Positions 52,584 to 61,700 of a stretch of DNA of 64,000 bases are shown here, one piece after another. This DNA is from Fumia sp045615345 (lineage in GTDB: Bacteria; Bacillota; Clostridia; Oscillospirales; Ruminococcaceae): assembly GCA_045615345.1 (NCBI GenBank), contig JAZLER010000036.1:89718-153717 (forward strand). Reading direction: 5' to 3'. Position 1 is the first letter of the stretch; each line of letters starts with the position of its first letter. The position numbers and the translations under genes are program-made. The notes beneath the pieces are model-generated. The model was not told the origin of the DNA and made no database searches. It was given only the letters and a program-made list of their open reading frames with translations.

Positions 52584-55500
52584 ATGTACGAGAAAGTTTC
52601 GACCAATTTGAATTTCGTGGAACGCGAAAAGAAAATCGAACAGTTCTGGCGTGAAAACCATATTTTTGAAAAGAGTATTGAGGACAGAAAAGACTGCCCG
52701 ACCTATATGTTTTATGACGGTCCACCCACTGCTAACGGAAAGCCTCATATCGGTCACGTTTTGACAAGGGTTATCAAGGATATGATTCCCCGTTACCGCA
52801 CTATGAAAGGTTACAAAGTTCCGAGAAAAGCAGGCTGGGATACCCACGGGCTTCCCGTTGAACTCGAAGTTGAAAAGCTTCTCGGCATCAACGGTAAAGA
52901 GCAGATTGAAGCATACGGTCTTGAACCCTTTATCGGCAAATGTAAGGAAAGTGTATGGAAATACAAGGGAATGTGGGAAGATTTCTCACAGACTGTTGGT
53001 TTCTGGGCTGATATGGATGACCCTTATGTAACTTATGACAACAACTTTATCGAGTCCGAATGGTGGGCTTTGAAACAAATCTGGGATAAAGGTCTTTTGT
53101 ATAAAGGCTTTAAAATCGTGCCTTACTGTCCCCGTTGCGGTACACCTTTGTCAAGCCACGAGGTAGCTCAGGGCTATAAAGATGTAAAAGAGCGTTCCGC
53201 TATCGCAAGATTTAAGGTTAAAGACGAAGATGCATATATCTTGGCATGGACCACAACTCCCTGGACCTTGCCTTCCAACGTTGCACTCTGCGTAAACCCC
53301 GATGAAACTTACGCAAAAGTAAAAGCTGCTGACGGCTATACCTATTATATGGCTGAAGCTTTGCTTGATACAGTTTTAGGTAAGCTTGCTGACGAAGAAA
53401 ATGGTGTCAAAGCTTACGAAGTTATCGAAACTTTCCCCGGAAAGGCTATGGAATATAAGGAATATGAGCCCTTGTTTGAATGTGCGGCTCCCTATGCTGA
53501 ACGCCAGCACAAAAAGGCTTTCTTTGTAGCATGTGACAACTATGTAACCCTGACAGACGGTACCGGTGTTGTTCATCAGGCACCTGCTTTCGGTGAGGAC
53601 GATGCAAGAGTCGGCAGAAAGTACGATATGCCTTTTGTTCAGCTTGTTGACGGAAGCGGTCATATGACCGAGGATACACCCTTTGCAGGACTTTTTGTAA
53701 AGGATGCTGACCCTGAAGTTTTAAAAGACCTTGACAAACGCGGCCTTTTATTTGAAGCTCCCAAATTTGAGCACAGCTATCCTTTCTGCTGGAGATGTGA
53801 TACTCCTCTTATTTATTACGCTCGCGAGTCCTGGTTTATCAAGATGACCGATGTTAAAGATGACCTTATAAAGAACAACAATACAATCAACTGGATTCCC
53901 GAAAGTATCGGTAAAGGCCGTTTCGGTGACTGGCTTGAAAATGTTCAGGACTGGGGCATCAGCCGTAACCGTTACTGGGGTACTCCTTTGAATGTTTGGG
54001 AATGTGAATGCGGTCACCGTCATTCCATCGGCAGTATCGAGGAACTCAAATCGATGTCCGATAACTGCCCCGATGATATCGAGCTTCACCGTCCTTTTGT
54101 TGACGCTGTTACCATTACTTGTCCCGAATGCGGCAAGCAGATGAAACGCGTACCCGAAGTAATCGACTGTTGGTTTGACTCAGGTGCAATGCCTTTTGCT
54201 CAGCACCATTATCCTTTTGAAAACAAGGATTTGTTTGAGGCACAGTTCCCGGCACAGTTTATCTCGGAAGCTGTTGACCAGACAAGAGGTTGGTTCTATT
54301 CACTCCTTGCAATTTCTACTTTGATTTTCAATAAAGCACCTTATGAAAATGTTATCGTTTTGGGCCATGTTCAGGACGAAAACGGCCAGAAGATGAGTAA
54401 ATCCAAAGGCAACGCTGTTGACCCCTTTGAAGCACTCGAAACTTATGGCGCTGACTCTATCCGCTGGTACTTCTACTCTAACTCCGCTCCCTGGCTTCCC
54501 AACCGTTTCTACGGCAAGGCTGTTCAGGAAGGACAGAGAAAATTCCTTTCTACCTTGTGGAACACATATGCGTTCTTTGTTCTGTACGCAAATATCGATA
54601 AATTCGATGCTACAAAGTATACTCTCAACAAAGACACACTGGGTGTAATGGATAAATGGCTCCTTTCCAAGCTTAACAGCCTTGTGAAAGAAGTTGACGA
54701 CCACCTCGAAAACTACCGCATCCCCGATGCTGCCCGTGCTTTGCAGGAATTTGCTGACGAGATGAGTAACTGGTATGTAAGAAGAAATCGCGAGCGTTTC
54801 TGGGTTCAGGAACTTACCGAAGATAAGATTAACGCTTACCTTACTTTGTACACAGCGCTTGTTACTGTTTCTAAGGTGGCAGCTCCCATGATTCCCTTTA
54901 TGACAGAGGAAATCTACCGCAACTTGGTTTGCAGTCTTGATAAATCCGCTCCCGAAAGTATCCACCTTTGCGATTACCCGGAAGTGGACGAAACTCTTAT
55001 CGACAAGAAACTCGAAAGCGATATGGAAGAAGTTTTGCAGATTGTAACACTCGGTCGTGCTGCAAGAAATACTTCCAACCGTAAAAACCGTCAGCCTTTG
55101 GCCCATATGGCTGTCAAGGCTGAAACTCCCCTTGACGAAATCTACCGCGATATTGTTCTTGACGAACTTAACATCAAGGAACTTTCCTTTGTTGAGGACA
55201 CAGGCGATTTTGTTTCCTATACCTTCAAGCCTCAGCTTAAGACTTTAGGCCGCAAATTCGGTCCTAAGATTAACGAAATCAGGGAAGTGCTTGCAAATCT
55301 TGACGGCGCTAAGGCTAAAAAAGAACTTGACGAAACAGGCGAAATCACAGTAATGCTCTCAGATGGCGAAATCAAGCTTGCTGAAGAAGATTTGCTCATC
55401 GAAACATCTCAGATTGATGGTTACACAACCCTTACAGACCGCGGAATTACAGTGGTTCTCGATACCCGTCTTACCGACAAACTTATCGAGGAAGGCTTTG

Positions 55501-55742
55501 TCCGTGAAATTATCAGTAAAATCCAGTCTATGCGTAAAGAAGCAGGATTTGATGTTATGGACCGTATCACTGTTTACGAACAGGGAAGCGACAAGGTGGC
55601 AGAAATCCTTAATGCTTACGCTGACGAAATAAAAGGTGATGTTCTTGCAGATAATATTGTTATCGGCGAAACCGATGGCTTTGTTATGGAATGGGACATC
55701 AACGGCGAGAAAACAACACTTGCAGTTAAAAGGGAGGACTAA
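52584..55742 (+). CDS. ileS: Isoleucyl-tRNA synthetase
   Basis: 1052 residues, class I synthetase charging tRNA-Ile. HIGH motif in PPTANGKPHIGHVLTR, KMSKS in GQKMSKSKGNAVDPFE, editing domain about 190-390 (LAWTTTPWTLPSN, GTGVVHQAPAFGEDDA), zinc-type cysteines in WECECGHRHS and CPECGKQM, WFDSGAMPFAQ. Length and EMS/long C-terminus fit the IleS2-like long type. GGAGG ribosome site. Controlled by the T-box; fhs follows 2 bases later. Confidence 0.97.
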   Translation: MYEKVSTNLNFVEREKKIEQFWRENHIFEKSIEDRKDCPTYMFYDGPPTANGKPHIGHVLTRVIKDMIPRYRTMKGYKVPRKAGWDTHGLPVELEVEKLLGINGKEQIEAYGLEPFIGKCKESVWKYKGMWEDFSQTVGFWADMDDPYVTYDNNFIESEWWALKQIWDKGLLYKGFKIVPYCPRCGTPLSSHEVAQGYKDVKERSAIARFKVKDEDAYILAWTTTPWTLPSNVALCVNPDETYAKVKAADGYTYYMAEALLDTVLGKLADEENGVKAYEVIETFPGKAMEYKEYEPLFECAAPYAERQHKKAFFVACDNYVTLTDGTGVVHQAPAFGEDDARVGRKYDMPFVQLVDGSGHMTEDTPFAGLFVKDADPEVLKDLDKRGLLFEAPKFEHSYPFCWRCDTPLIYYARESWFIKMTDVKDDLIKNNNTINWIPESIGKGRFGDWLENVQDWGISRNRYWGTPLNVWECECGHRHSIGSIEELKSMSDNCPDDIELHRPFVDAVTITCPECGKQMKRVPEVIDCWFDSGAMPFAQHHYPFENKDLFEAQFPAQFISEAVDQTRGWFYSLLAISTLIFNKAPYENVIVLGHVQDENGQKMSKSKGNAVDPFEALETYGADSIRWYFYSNSAPWLPNRFYGKAVQEGQRKFLSTLWNTYAFFVLYANIDKFDATKYTLNKDTLGVMDKWLLSKLNSLVKEVDDHLENYRIPDAARALQEFADEMSNWYVRRNRERFWVQELTEDKINAYLTLYTALVTVSKVAAPMIPFMTEEIYRNLVCSLDKSAPESIHLCDYPEVDETLIDKKLESDMEEVLQIVTLGRAARNTSNRKNRQPLAHMAVKAETPLDEIYRDIVLDELNIKELSFVEDTGDFVSYTFKPQLKTLGRKFGPKINEIREVLANLDGAKAKKELDETGEITVMLSDGEIKLAEEDLLIETSQIDGYTTLTDRGITVVLDTRLTDKLIEEGFVREIISKIQSMRKEAGFDVMDRITVYEQGSDKVAEILNAYADEIKGDVLADNIVIGETDGFVMEWDINGEKTTLAVKRED

Positions 55743-55744
55743 TT

Positions 55745-57415
55745 ATGCTTACTGATATTGAAATTGCCCAGAATGCGAAAATGCTTCCGATTTCCGAGGT
55801 TGCAAAAGCACTCGATATCGATGCTGACGACCTTGAATTCTATGGCAAATATAAAGCTAAACTTTCCGATGAACTTATCGAAAAATGCAAAGATAAAAAA
55901 GACGGTAAACTTATCCTCGTGACAGCAATTAACCCCACACCCGCAGGTGAAGGTAAAACTACTACTTCTGTTGGCTTGGGTCAGGCTATGTGCAAACTCG
56001 GTAAAAAGACTGTTATCGCATTGAGAGAACCTTCTCTTGGCCCCGTTTTCGGTATCAAAGGTGGTGCTGCAGGCGGCGGATACGCTCAGGCTGTACCGAT
56101 GGAAGATATCAACTTGCATTTTACAGGTGATATGCACGCAATTACCGCTGCAAATAACCTCCTTTGTGCTTTGGTGGATAACCATCTTCAGCAGGGTAAT
56201 GTTTTAGGCATTGACCCCAGAAGAATTCTCTTCAAACGCTGTCTTGATATGAACGACAGAGCACTTCGCAATGTTGTTGTCGGCCTTGGCGGTAAGATGA
56301 ACGGTATCCCCCGTGAAGACGGCTTTATCATCACTGTTGCAAGTGAGATTATGGCTATTTTGTGCCTTGCTTCCGATTTGAATGACCTTAAAAAACGCAT
56401 CTCCACAATTTTGGTGGGTTACACTTATGACAACAAACCCGTTTATGCAAAAGATTTGAATGCCGAAGGTGCTATGACTGCACTTTTAAAAGATGCACTC
56501 AAACCGAACCTTGTGCAGACTTTGGAAAACACTCCCGTTCTGATGCACGGCGGTCCTTTCGCAAATATCGCTCACGGCTGTAACTCGGTAAGAGCTACAA
56601 AGCTTGCCCTTAAACTCGGTGACTATGTTATCACAGAGGCAGGTTTCGGTTCCGACCTTGGTGCAGAAAAATTCTTTGACATCAAATGCCGTTATGCAGG
56701 TCTTAAACCCGACTGCGTAGTGGTTGTGGCTACTGTAAGAGCGCTCAAATATAACGGCGGCGTTGCAAAACCCGATTTGGGGGCAGAAAATGTTGCGGCA
56801 CTCAAAGAAGGTATTGTCAATATGAAGGCTCATGTTGAGAATATGAAGAAATTCGGCGTGCCTGTTGCAGTTGCAATCAACCGTTTCCACACTGATACAG
56901 ATGCAGAAATCAAGGTTGTTGACGACTGCTGTAAGGAACTCGGTGTGCCTTATGCTCTCTCCGAAGTTTTTGCAAAGGGTGGCGATGGCGGTATCGACCT
57001 TGCAAATACAGTACTCAAAGTGCTTGAAACAGAAAAATCCGATTTCAGACCTATTTATGACCTTGACAAAACTATCGAAGAAAAAATCGAAACAGTTTGT
57101 AAGGAAATCTACGGCGCTGACGGAGTTGAATATTCTCCTTCTGCAAAGAAAGCAATTGCAGAAATCACAGCTTTAGGTTTTGGCAACATCCCCGTATGTA
57201 TGGCTAAAACCCAGTACTCGCTTTCCGATGACCCCACAAAACTCGGCAGACCCACAGGCTTTACTATCAATGTTTCTGAAGTGAAACTTTCTGCAGGCGC
57301 AGGCTTTGTTGTGGTTTTAACAGGAAGCATTATGACTATGCCCGGACTTCCCAAACGCCCGAGTGCTGAACTCATTGATGTTGACGAAAAAGGAAGTATT
57401 TCGGGACTCTTCTAA
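55745..57415 (+). CDS. fhs: Formate-tetrahydrofolate ligase
   Basis: 556 residues. ATP-dependent synthesis of 10-formyl-THF, for purines and the Wood-Ljungdahl methyl branch. P-loop INPTPAGEGKTTTSVGLGQ, REPSLGPVFGIKGGAAGGGYAQ and the C-terminal LTGSIMTMPGLPKRPSA are diagnostic. Starts 2 bases after ileS, with which it is cotranscribed. No acetogenesis genes are in the window. Confidence 0.97.
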   Translation: MLTDIEIAQNAKMLPISEVAKALDIDADDLEFYGKYKAKLSDELIEKCKDKKDGKLILVTAINPTPAGEGKTTTSVGLGQAMCKLGKKTVIALREPSLGPVFGIKGGAAGGGYAQAVPMEDINLHFTGDMHAITAANNLLCALVDNHLQQGNVLGIDPRRILFKRCLDMNDRALRNVVVGLGGKMNGIPREDGFIITVASEIMAILCLASDLNDLKKRISTILVGYTYDNKPVYAKDLNAEGAMTALLKDALKPNLVQTLENTPVLMHGGPFANIAHGCNSVRATKLALKLGDYVITEAGFGSDLGAEKFFDIKCRYAGLKPDCVVVVATVRALKYNGGVAKPDLGAENVAALKEGIVNMKAHVENMKKFGVPVAVAINRFHTDTDAEIKVVDDCCKELGVPYALSEVFAKGGDGGIDLANTVLKVLETEKSDFRPIYDLDKTIEEKIETVCKEIYGADGVEYSPSAKKAIAEITALGFGNIPVCMAKTQYSLSDDPTKLGRPTGFTINVSEVKLSAGAGFVVVLTGSIMTMPGLPKRPSAELIDVDEKGSISGLF

Positions 57416-57427
57416 AGAGGGAAAATT

Positions 57428-58561
57428 ATGGAAACTCTTTGGTATATAATTAAAGGGTATTTAAAACGCGTTGATAAAACCTTGCTTTTCTTGTGCGCAG
57501 TGACGGTGTTTTTCAGCTGTCTTACGCTGTATTCGGAGCTTAAGGCAGGGTTTATCTCAACCGGTTCGAGGCGGTTCAACCCATTTGTTATGCAGATGAT
57601 TACTGCATTTGTGGGACTTTCGATTATGCTTTTTATGGCGACAATAAGCTATAATTTTATGGCGAGGATATGGTTTATCCATCTGCCCGTAACGGCAGGG
57701 CTTGTGCTTTTGACTTTCACAAATCTGCCGATAGTGTATCAGCCTCCCGGCTCGGACGATGCCGCATGGCTTCGAATAGCGGGCTTTTCGCTTCAGCCGT
57801 CCGAGCTTCTTAAAATTTCCTTTATTTTAACCTTTGCCCTCCATCTTTCAAGGGTCAGGGAAGAAGTCAACAGACCAAGGAATATCTTTTTCCTTTGTCT
57901 GCACGCGGCTTTGCCGTGCCTTACTGTATTTTTACAGGGCGATATGGGCTCGGCACTGGTCTTCTTCTTTATCTTTCTCTGTATGATTTTCACTGCAGGG
58001 ATTTCCTACAAGTGTATCTTGGGTGGATTCGGGATAATAGCAGCAACAATACCGATTGTATGGTTCAGCGGAATTATCCCCGATTATTTAAAGGAAAGAT
58101 TTTTGGTTTTAGCTGACCTTTCGGGCGATGCTTTGGGCTACGGACACCAACAGCTCACAGGCAGAAGGATTTTAGGCTCTGGAATGGTTTTCGGAAAAGG
58201 ACTTTTCTCGGACGATTTAAACTGGGTGTTCGCTTTGGAGAACGATTTTATCCTTTCGCATATAGGCCAGACGATGGGCTTTGTGGGATGTGCATTTGTT
58301 GTCTTGATATTGACAACGATTTGTGTTAGAATATTACTGACAGCAAGAATTTCAATGGACCCGCTCGGCTGTTATATCTGTGTCGGAGTATTCGCGATGT
58401 ATATGTTCCAGATGGTTATAAACATCGGTATGGTGCTCGGCGTACTCCCTGTTATAGGAATTACCCTGCCACTTGTCAGTGCCGGGGGAACATCAATCAT
58501 CACATCACTTGCCGCTATGGGGCTTGTGATGAGTGTAAGTTATCATAACCGTTTTCGTTAG
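57428..58561 (+). CDS. SEDS-family peptidoglycan polymerase (RodA/FtsW-like)
   Basis: 377 residues, about ten membrane helices. LQPSELLKISFIL, LQGDMGSALVFFF, ENDFILSHIGQTMGFVG and NIGMVLGVLPVIGITLPLVSAGGTS are SEDS signatures; the last resembles RodA. It polymerises lipid II glycan strands for cell wall elongation or division. Small GAGGG ribosome site. Its TAG stop begins at the edge of the MITE at 58558, which supplies the last base. Confidence 0.9.
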   Translation: METLWYIIKGYLKRVDKTLLFLCAVTVFFSCLTLYSELKAGFISTGSRRFNPFVMQMITAFVGLSIMLFMATISYNFMARIWFIHLPVTAGLVLLTFTNLPIVYQPPGSDDAAWLRIAGFSLQPSELLKISFILTFALHLSRVREEVNRPRNIFFLCLHAALPCLTVFLQGDMGSALVFFFIFLCMIFTAGISYKCILGGFGIIAATIPIVWFSGIIPDYLKERFLVLADLSGDALGYGHQQLTGRRILGSGMVFGKGLFSDDLNWVFALENDFILSHIGQTMGFVGCAFVVLILTTICVRILLTARISMDPLGCYICVGVFAMYMFQMVINIGMVLGVLPVIGITLPLVSAGGTSIITSLAAMGLVMSVSYHNRFR

Positions 58562-58838
58562 GCGGAACCGACAAATCCGAACCTGCCTGAAATTGACAAA
58601 ATTCGGCTTTTTCAGCGTTGTCGGTCTCGAAATACGGGCGTATTCCTTCGCCCTGCCGCCTATAAAAATCACAAATTTTTGGTAATTTCAGGTTCTGATG
58701 AATTTTTTGCCCAATGTTTTTTTAGTGTTTCAAGGCAAAACCGCAGAGAATACTTGATGTATTGTCGAGGATTTTAACGCAGAAGCAACAAAAAACAGCA
58801 AGCAAAAACAAGTTTGGATTCGTCGGTTCCGCCTAAGA
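58558..58838. mobile_element. MITE, about 280 bp with 23-25-bp terminal inverted repeats
   Basis: Left end TTAGGCGGAACCGACAAATC and right end (reverse complement) TTAGGCGGAACCGACGAATC match over about 25 bases with two differences. Ends read TTA/TAA, a likely target duplication. Interior has no gene, only small hairpins (GAATACTTGATGTATTGTC). It explains the whole 58561-58847 gap. Confidence 0.75.
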
Positions 58839-58846
58839 GGTATTAT

Positions 58847-59383
58847 ATGAGAGTTATTACAGGCTCAGCAAGAGGAAGAAAACTTGTGACCCCCGAAGGA
58901 CTGGATACCCGTCCTACCACCGATATGGTAAAGGAAGCAGTTTTCAGTACCATTCAGTTTATAGTGCCCTATTCAAATGTCCTTGACCTTTTTGCAGGCT
59001 CGGGGCAGATGGGAATTGAGGCTTTAAGCCGTGGCGCGAATAAGGCTGTGTTTTTGGACAGCTCTAAAAGATGTCAGGATGCCATAAAAGAAAACCTTAA
59101 TACCACAGGTTTTACAAAACAGGGCAGGGTGCTTTTGGGCGATGCAGAAAGTTTTCTTTTGAATGCCGTTGAAAAATATGATATAATATTTTTGGATCCG
59201 CCATATAATCAGGGATTTCCCGAAAAGCTTTTCCCTCTGCTTGCAAAACCCCTTTCAGAGGGTGGCATAATACTTTACGAACATGATAAGATGGAAACGC
59301 TCCCCGATGAAACGGATGAGCTTATCCTCAAAAAAAGATATCGTTACGGCAGAATTATGATAAGTGCGTATATCCGAAAGTAG
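58847..59383 (+). CDS. rsmD: 16S rRNA (guanine966-N2)-methyltransferase
   Basis: 178 residues from ATG 58847 (AAGAGGT just upstream; a longer frame would start in the MITE). MRVITGSARGRKLVTPEG, TRPTTDMVKEAVFSTIQ, DLFAGSGQMGIEALSRGA (SAM site) and IFLDPPYNQG (catalytic) are diagnostic. Next to coaD, the usual Firmicutes order (ylbH-coaD). Its ribosome site lies just outside the MITE. Confidence 0.95.
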   Translation: MRVITGSARGRKLVTPEGLDTRPTTDMVKEAVFSTIQFIVPYSNVLDLFAGSGQMGIEALSRGANKAVFLDSSKRCQDAIKENLNTTGFTKQGRVLLGDAESFLLNAVEKYDIIFLDPPYNQGFPEKLFPLLAKPLSEGGIILYEHDKMETLPDETDELILKKRYRYGRIMISAYIRK

Positions 59384-59393
59384 GCGATATATA

Positions 59394-59873
59394 ATGAAAG
59401 TTGCAGTTTGTCCCGGAAGTTTTGACCCGATTACGATAGGCCATATGGATGTCGTTACAAGGGCTGCGAAGCTTTTTGATAAAGTTATAGTTTTAATCTC
59501 TGTCAATGCGGCAAAAAGCTCCCTTTTCACTATGGAAGAAAGAGTGGGGTTTGCAAAGAAAGCGACCGCGCATCTTGAAAATGTAACGGTTGACTCGTAT
59601 GACGGATTGCTTGCTGATTACCTTAAAATGAAAGGTGCCTGCGCAATCGTCAAGGGTTTAAGGGCGGTGTCGGACTTCGAATACGAGTTCCAGATGTCAC
59701 TCGCCAACAAAAAGCTTAACCCCGATGCCGAAACCATTTTCTTTACGGCGGCTGGGGAAAATATGTATTTAAGCTCAAGTCTTGTAAAACAGATGGCGAG
59801 CTTTGGCGGCGATATAAGCGGATTTGTTCCCGAATGTATTGCTGATGATATTAAAAAAAGACTTACCAAGTAA
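59394..59873 (+). CDS. coaD: Phosphopantetheine adenylyltransferase
   Basis: 159 residues from ATG 59394, ten bases after rsmD. Makes dephospho-CoA from 4'-phosphopantetheine and ATP. CPGSFDPITIGHMDVV (nucleotidyltransferase HxGH), VKGLRAVSDFEYEFQM and YLSSSLVKQMASFGGDI are diagnostic. Confidence 0.96.
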   Translation: MKVAVCPGSFDPITIGHMDVVTRAAKLFDKVIVLISVNAAKSSLFTMEERVGFAKKATAHLENVTVDSYDGLLADYLKMKGACAIVKGLRAVSDFEYEFQMSLANKKLNPDAETIFFTAAGENMYLSSSLVKQMASFGGDISGFVPECIADDIKKRLTK

Positions 59874-59935
59874 AACAAATGCCATCGTGCGGGCAGGGCA
59901 AAAAGATTTTTCGCACGGAGAAATGGAGTAAACTC

Positions 59936-60397
59936 ATGAACAACAATATTGACAGTATTCTGATGATGATGGAAGAAATGCTGGACAGCGCTTGGAGTGT
60001 TCCCATGTCCCACGGAAAATCTCTGGTTGATGTGGACAAGTTCAGAGAACTTATTGAGGACATCCGTTTGCATCTCCCCACCGAAATCCAGAAAGCTCAG
60101 GAAATCGTAAACGACCGCAAGATTATTTTAGACGATGCCAAAAAAGAAGCTGAAATGGTGATAAGAGTAGCTGAAGAACGCTCTAAAAAGCTTATCGACC
60201 AGAACGAAATCGTAAAACAGGCTCAGACCAAAGCAAATGAAATTATGAGCAATTCTCAGCTTCAGGCGAGAGAACTCAAAAAGGCAACAGGCGATTATGT
60301 TGATGCTATGCTCCGCGCAAGCGAAGAACAGCTTTCCAAAACTCTCAACGAAATCCGTTCCAAACGCCAGTCTTTGAAAGTTAATAAAATAGGATAG
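59936..60397 (+). CDS. Coiled-coil protein following coaD
   Basis: 153 residues from ATG 59936 (ATGGAGT ribosome site). N-terminal DSILMMMEEMLDSAWSVP and KFRELIEDIRLHLPTEI, then a continuous charged coiled coil (about 55-145, AEMVIRVAEERSKKLID). Clostridial proteins with this layout, sometimes called ATPase or V-type subunit H-like, commonly follow coaD. DivIVA-like scaffolding is possible. No enzymatic motif. Confidence 0.7.
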   Translation: MNNNIDSILMMMEEMLDSAWSVPMSHGKSLVDVDKFRELIEDIRLHLPTEIQKAQEIVNDRKIILDDAKKEAEMVIRVAEERSKKLIDQNEIVKQAQTKANEIMSNSQLQARELKKATGDYVDAMLRASEEQLSKTLNEIRSKRQSLKVNKIG

Positions 60398-60453
60398 TAC
60401 ATATCAGCGCCGTGTGCAGTTTTGCTCACGGCACTATCGATTACCGTAACTTT

Positions 60454-60497
60454 AAGCCTCCACTTGTGAGGGGAGAGGGCCACGAAGTGGCGAGGGG
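60454..60497. repeat. Half copy of the CTCCC/GGGAG repeat
   Basis: AAGCCTCCACTTGTGAGGGG then CCACGAAGTGG, matching one arm of the element at 34805. Before it, GCCGTG / CACGGC forms a weak hairpin at 60410-60432. Confidence 0.5.
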
Positions 60498-60536
60498 ATA
60501 AACGTAACAAGGATATTAAAAGTACTATGTTTTTTC

Positions 60537-60565
60537 TTGACAAAATTTTCATAACTTGATATAAT
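60537..60565 (+). promoter_or_regulatory. Consensus promoter TTGACA-N17-TATAAT for thiT
   Basis: -35 at 60537-60542, -10 at 60560-60565, exact consensus with 17-base spacer. Confidence 0.8.
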
Positions 60566-60576
60566 AGACTTAAATC

Positions 60577-60657
60577 AGGGGTGCTGACATAAAGTCGGCT
60601 GAGAGAAGTGCACTTCAACCCTTTTAACCTGTTTGGGTAATACCAGCGTAGGAAGAT
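60577..60657 (+). ncRNA. TPP riboswitch (THI element)
   Basis: CAGGGGTGC, GGCTGAGAGAAG, ACCCTTTTAACCTG and GGGTAATACCAGCGTAGGAA are the conserved parts in order. Thiamine pyrophosphate binding should close the downstream terminator and cut thiT expression. Confidence 0.93.
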
Positions 60658-60690
60658 TTATGATAAAGCTTATTTATTTTAAAATCTGTG

Positions 60691-60724
60691 ACCGCAGGGA
60701 ATCCCCACCCTGTGGTTTTTTATT
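60691..60724 (+). terminator. Riboswitch-controlled terminator
   Basis: ACCGCAGGG / CCCTGTGGT hairpin followed by TTTTTATTTT, between the aptamer and thiT. Confidence 0.8.
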
Positions 60725-60784
60725 TTAAGCTTTGTTGCCTTAGGTTAAAAGCTCCCTGAAATCTAATGTAAATGAGGTTTCAAA

Positions 60785-61414
60785 ATGCAAAAAACAAAAA
60801 CATTAAGGCTGTCGGAAACGGGACTGTTCCTTGCTCTGGGAATAATCCTCGACACATTTTTTAAGCTTGACGGTATCTGGTTGTACGGTGGATCGGTGAC
60901 TCTCTTTTCGATGTTACCGCTTGTACTTATTGCGTATCGTCACGGAGTATTGTGGGGCGCTTTTTCAGGACTTGCCCACGGAGTAATCACGATGCTGATT
61001 TCCGGATTCAGGGCAGGGGGACTTGCCATAATGATTCAGGAAAATGACGGCATCAGAAAATTTATCTTTGTGGTACTCCTTGATTATATGCTTGCCTTTA
61101 TGGCGATAGGTCTTTCGGGACTTGCAAAACGCTTTTGCAAAAACGCGGGACTTTCGCTGTGTGTTGGTGCGGTTATAGGGCTTATGGCAAGATATGTGGT
61201 ACATATCATATCGGGATATATTCTTTTTGGGGTGTATGCCGAATGGTTTTTCTCGCAAAGCGAATGGGGAATGGGGATTTTGGAAAAGCTTTCGGGAAAT
61301 ACACTTATGTTTGTCTATTCTGTTATCTACAATGGACTTTATATGATACCTGAAATTATTATTACCGCTGTCGGTGGATTTTTAGTTGGCCATTTTCTCA
61401 AGAAACATATTTGA
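60785..61414 (+). CDS. thiT: ECF thiamine transporter S component
   Basis: 209 residues, about six membrane helices. Starts TLRLSETGLFLALGIILDTF, then LLFSMLPLVLIAYRHGVLWGAFSGLAHGV with the acidic and tryptophan residues typical of thiamine-binding ThiT, and SGYILFGVYAEWFF. GAGG ribosome site. Under a TPP riboswitch, which confirms thiamine. The energising ECF-T/A genes are elsewhere. Confidence 0.93.
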   Translation: MQKTKTLRLSETGLFLALGIILDTFFKLDGIWLYGGSVTLFSMLPLVLIAYRHGVLWGAFSGLAHGVITMLISGFRAGGLAIMIQENDGIRKFIFVVLLDYMLAFMAIGLSGLAKRFCKNAGLSLCVGAVIGLMARYVVHIISGYILFGVYAEWFFSQSEWGMGILEKLSGNTLMFVYSVIYNGLYMIPEIIITAVGGFLVGHFLKKHI

Positions 61415-61474
61415 CACATTACTGCCCTGTGAAAACGGGGCAGTAAAATTTTTTTTAAAATTAGAAAATTTTAG

Positions 61475-61503
61475 TTGACAAACATTTACATTTGTATTAT
61501 AAT
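61475..61503 (+). promoter_or_regulatory. Consensus promoter TTGACA-N17-TATAAT for rpoB
   Basis: -35 at 61475-61480, -10 at 61498-61503, 17-base spacer. It gives rpoB an untranslated leader of about 190 bases. Confidence 0.8.
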
Positions 61504-61700
61504 GATATACTGTATCAAAATGGGTATTTGTCTACTCAGGTTAAGAAAAATATTCAAAAGATACAGATTTTAAGTTGTTAATTTGTGCAAAAAATCAATA
61601 ACTTTTTAAAAAAATGTTGCATTTTTGCACAAAGGTTTGGACGGGCAGTTTTTGCTAAGAAAAAATTGCCGTAAATAGATGAAATGGAGTGATTAAGCCA

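Noticed and set aside
54300..55106. 268-codon minus-strand frame in ileS
   Set aside because: Antisense shadow of a certain gene.
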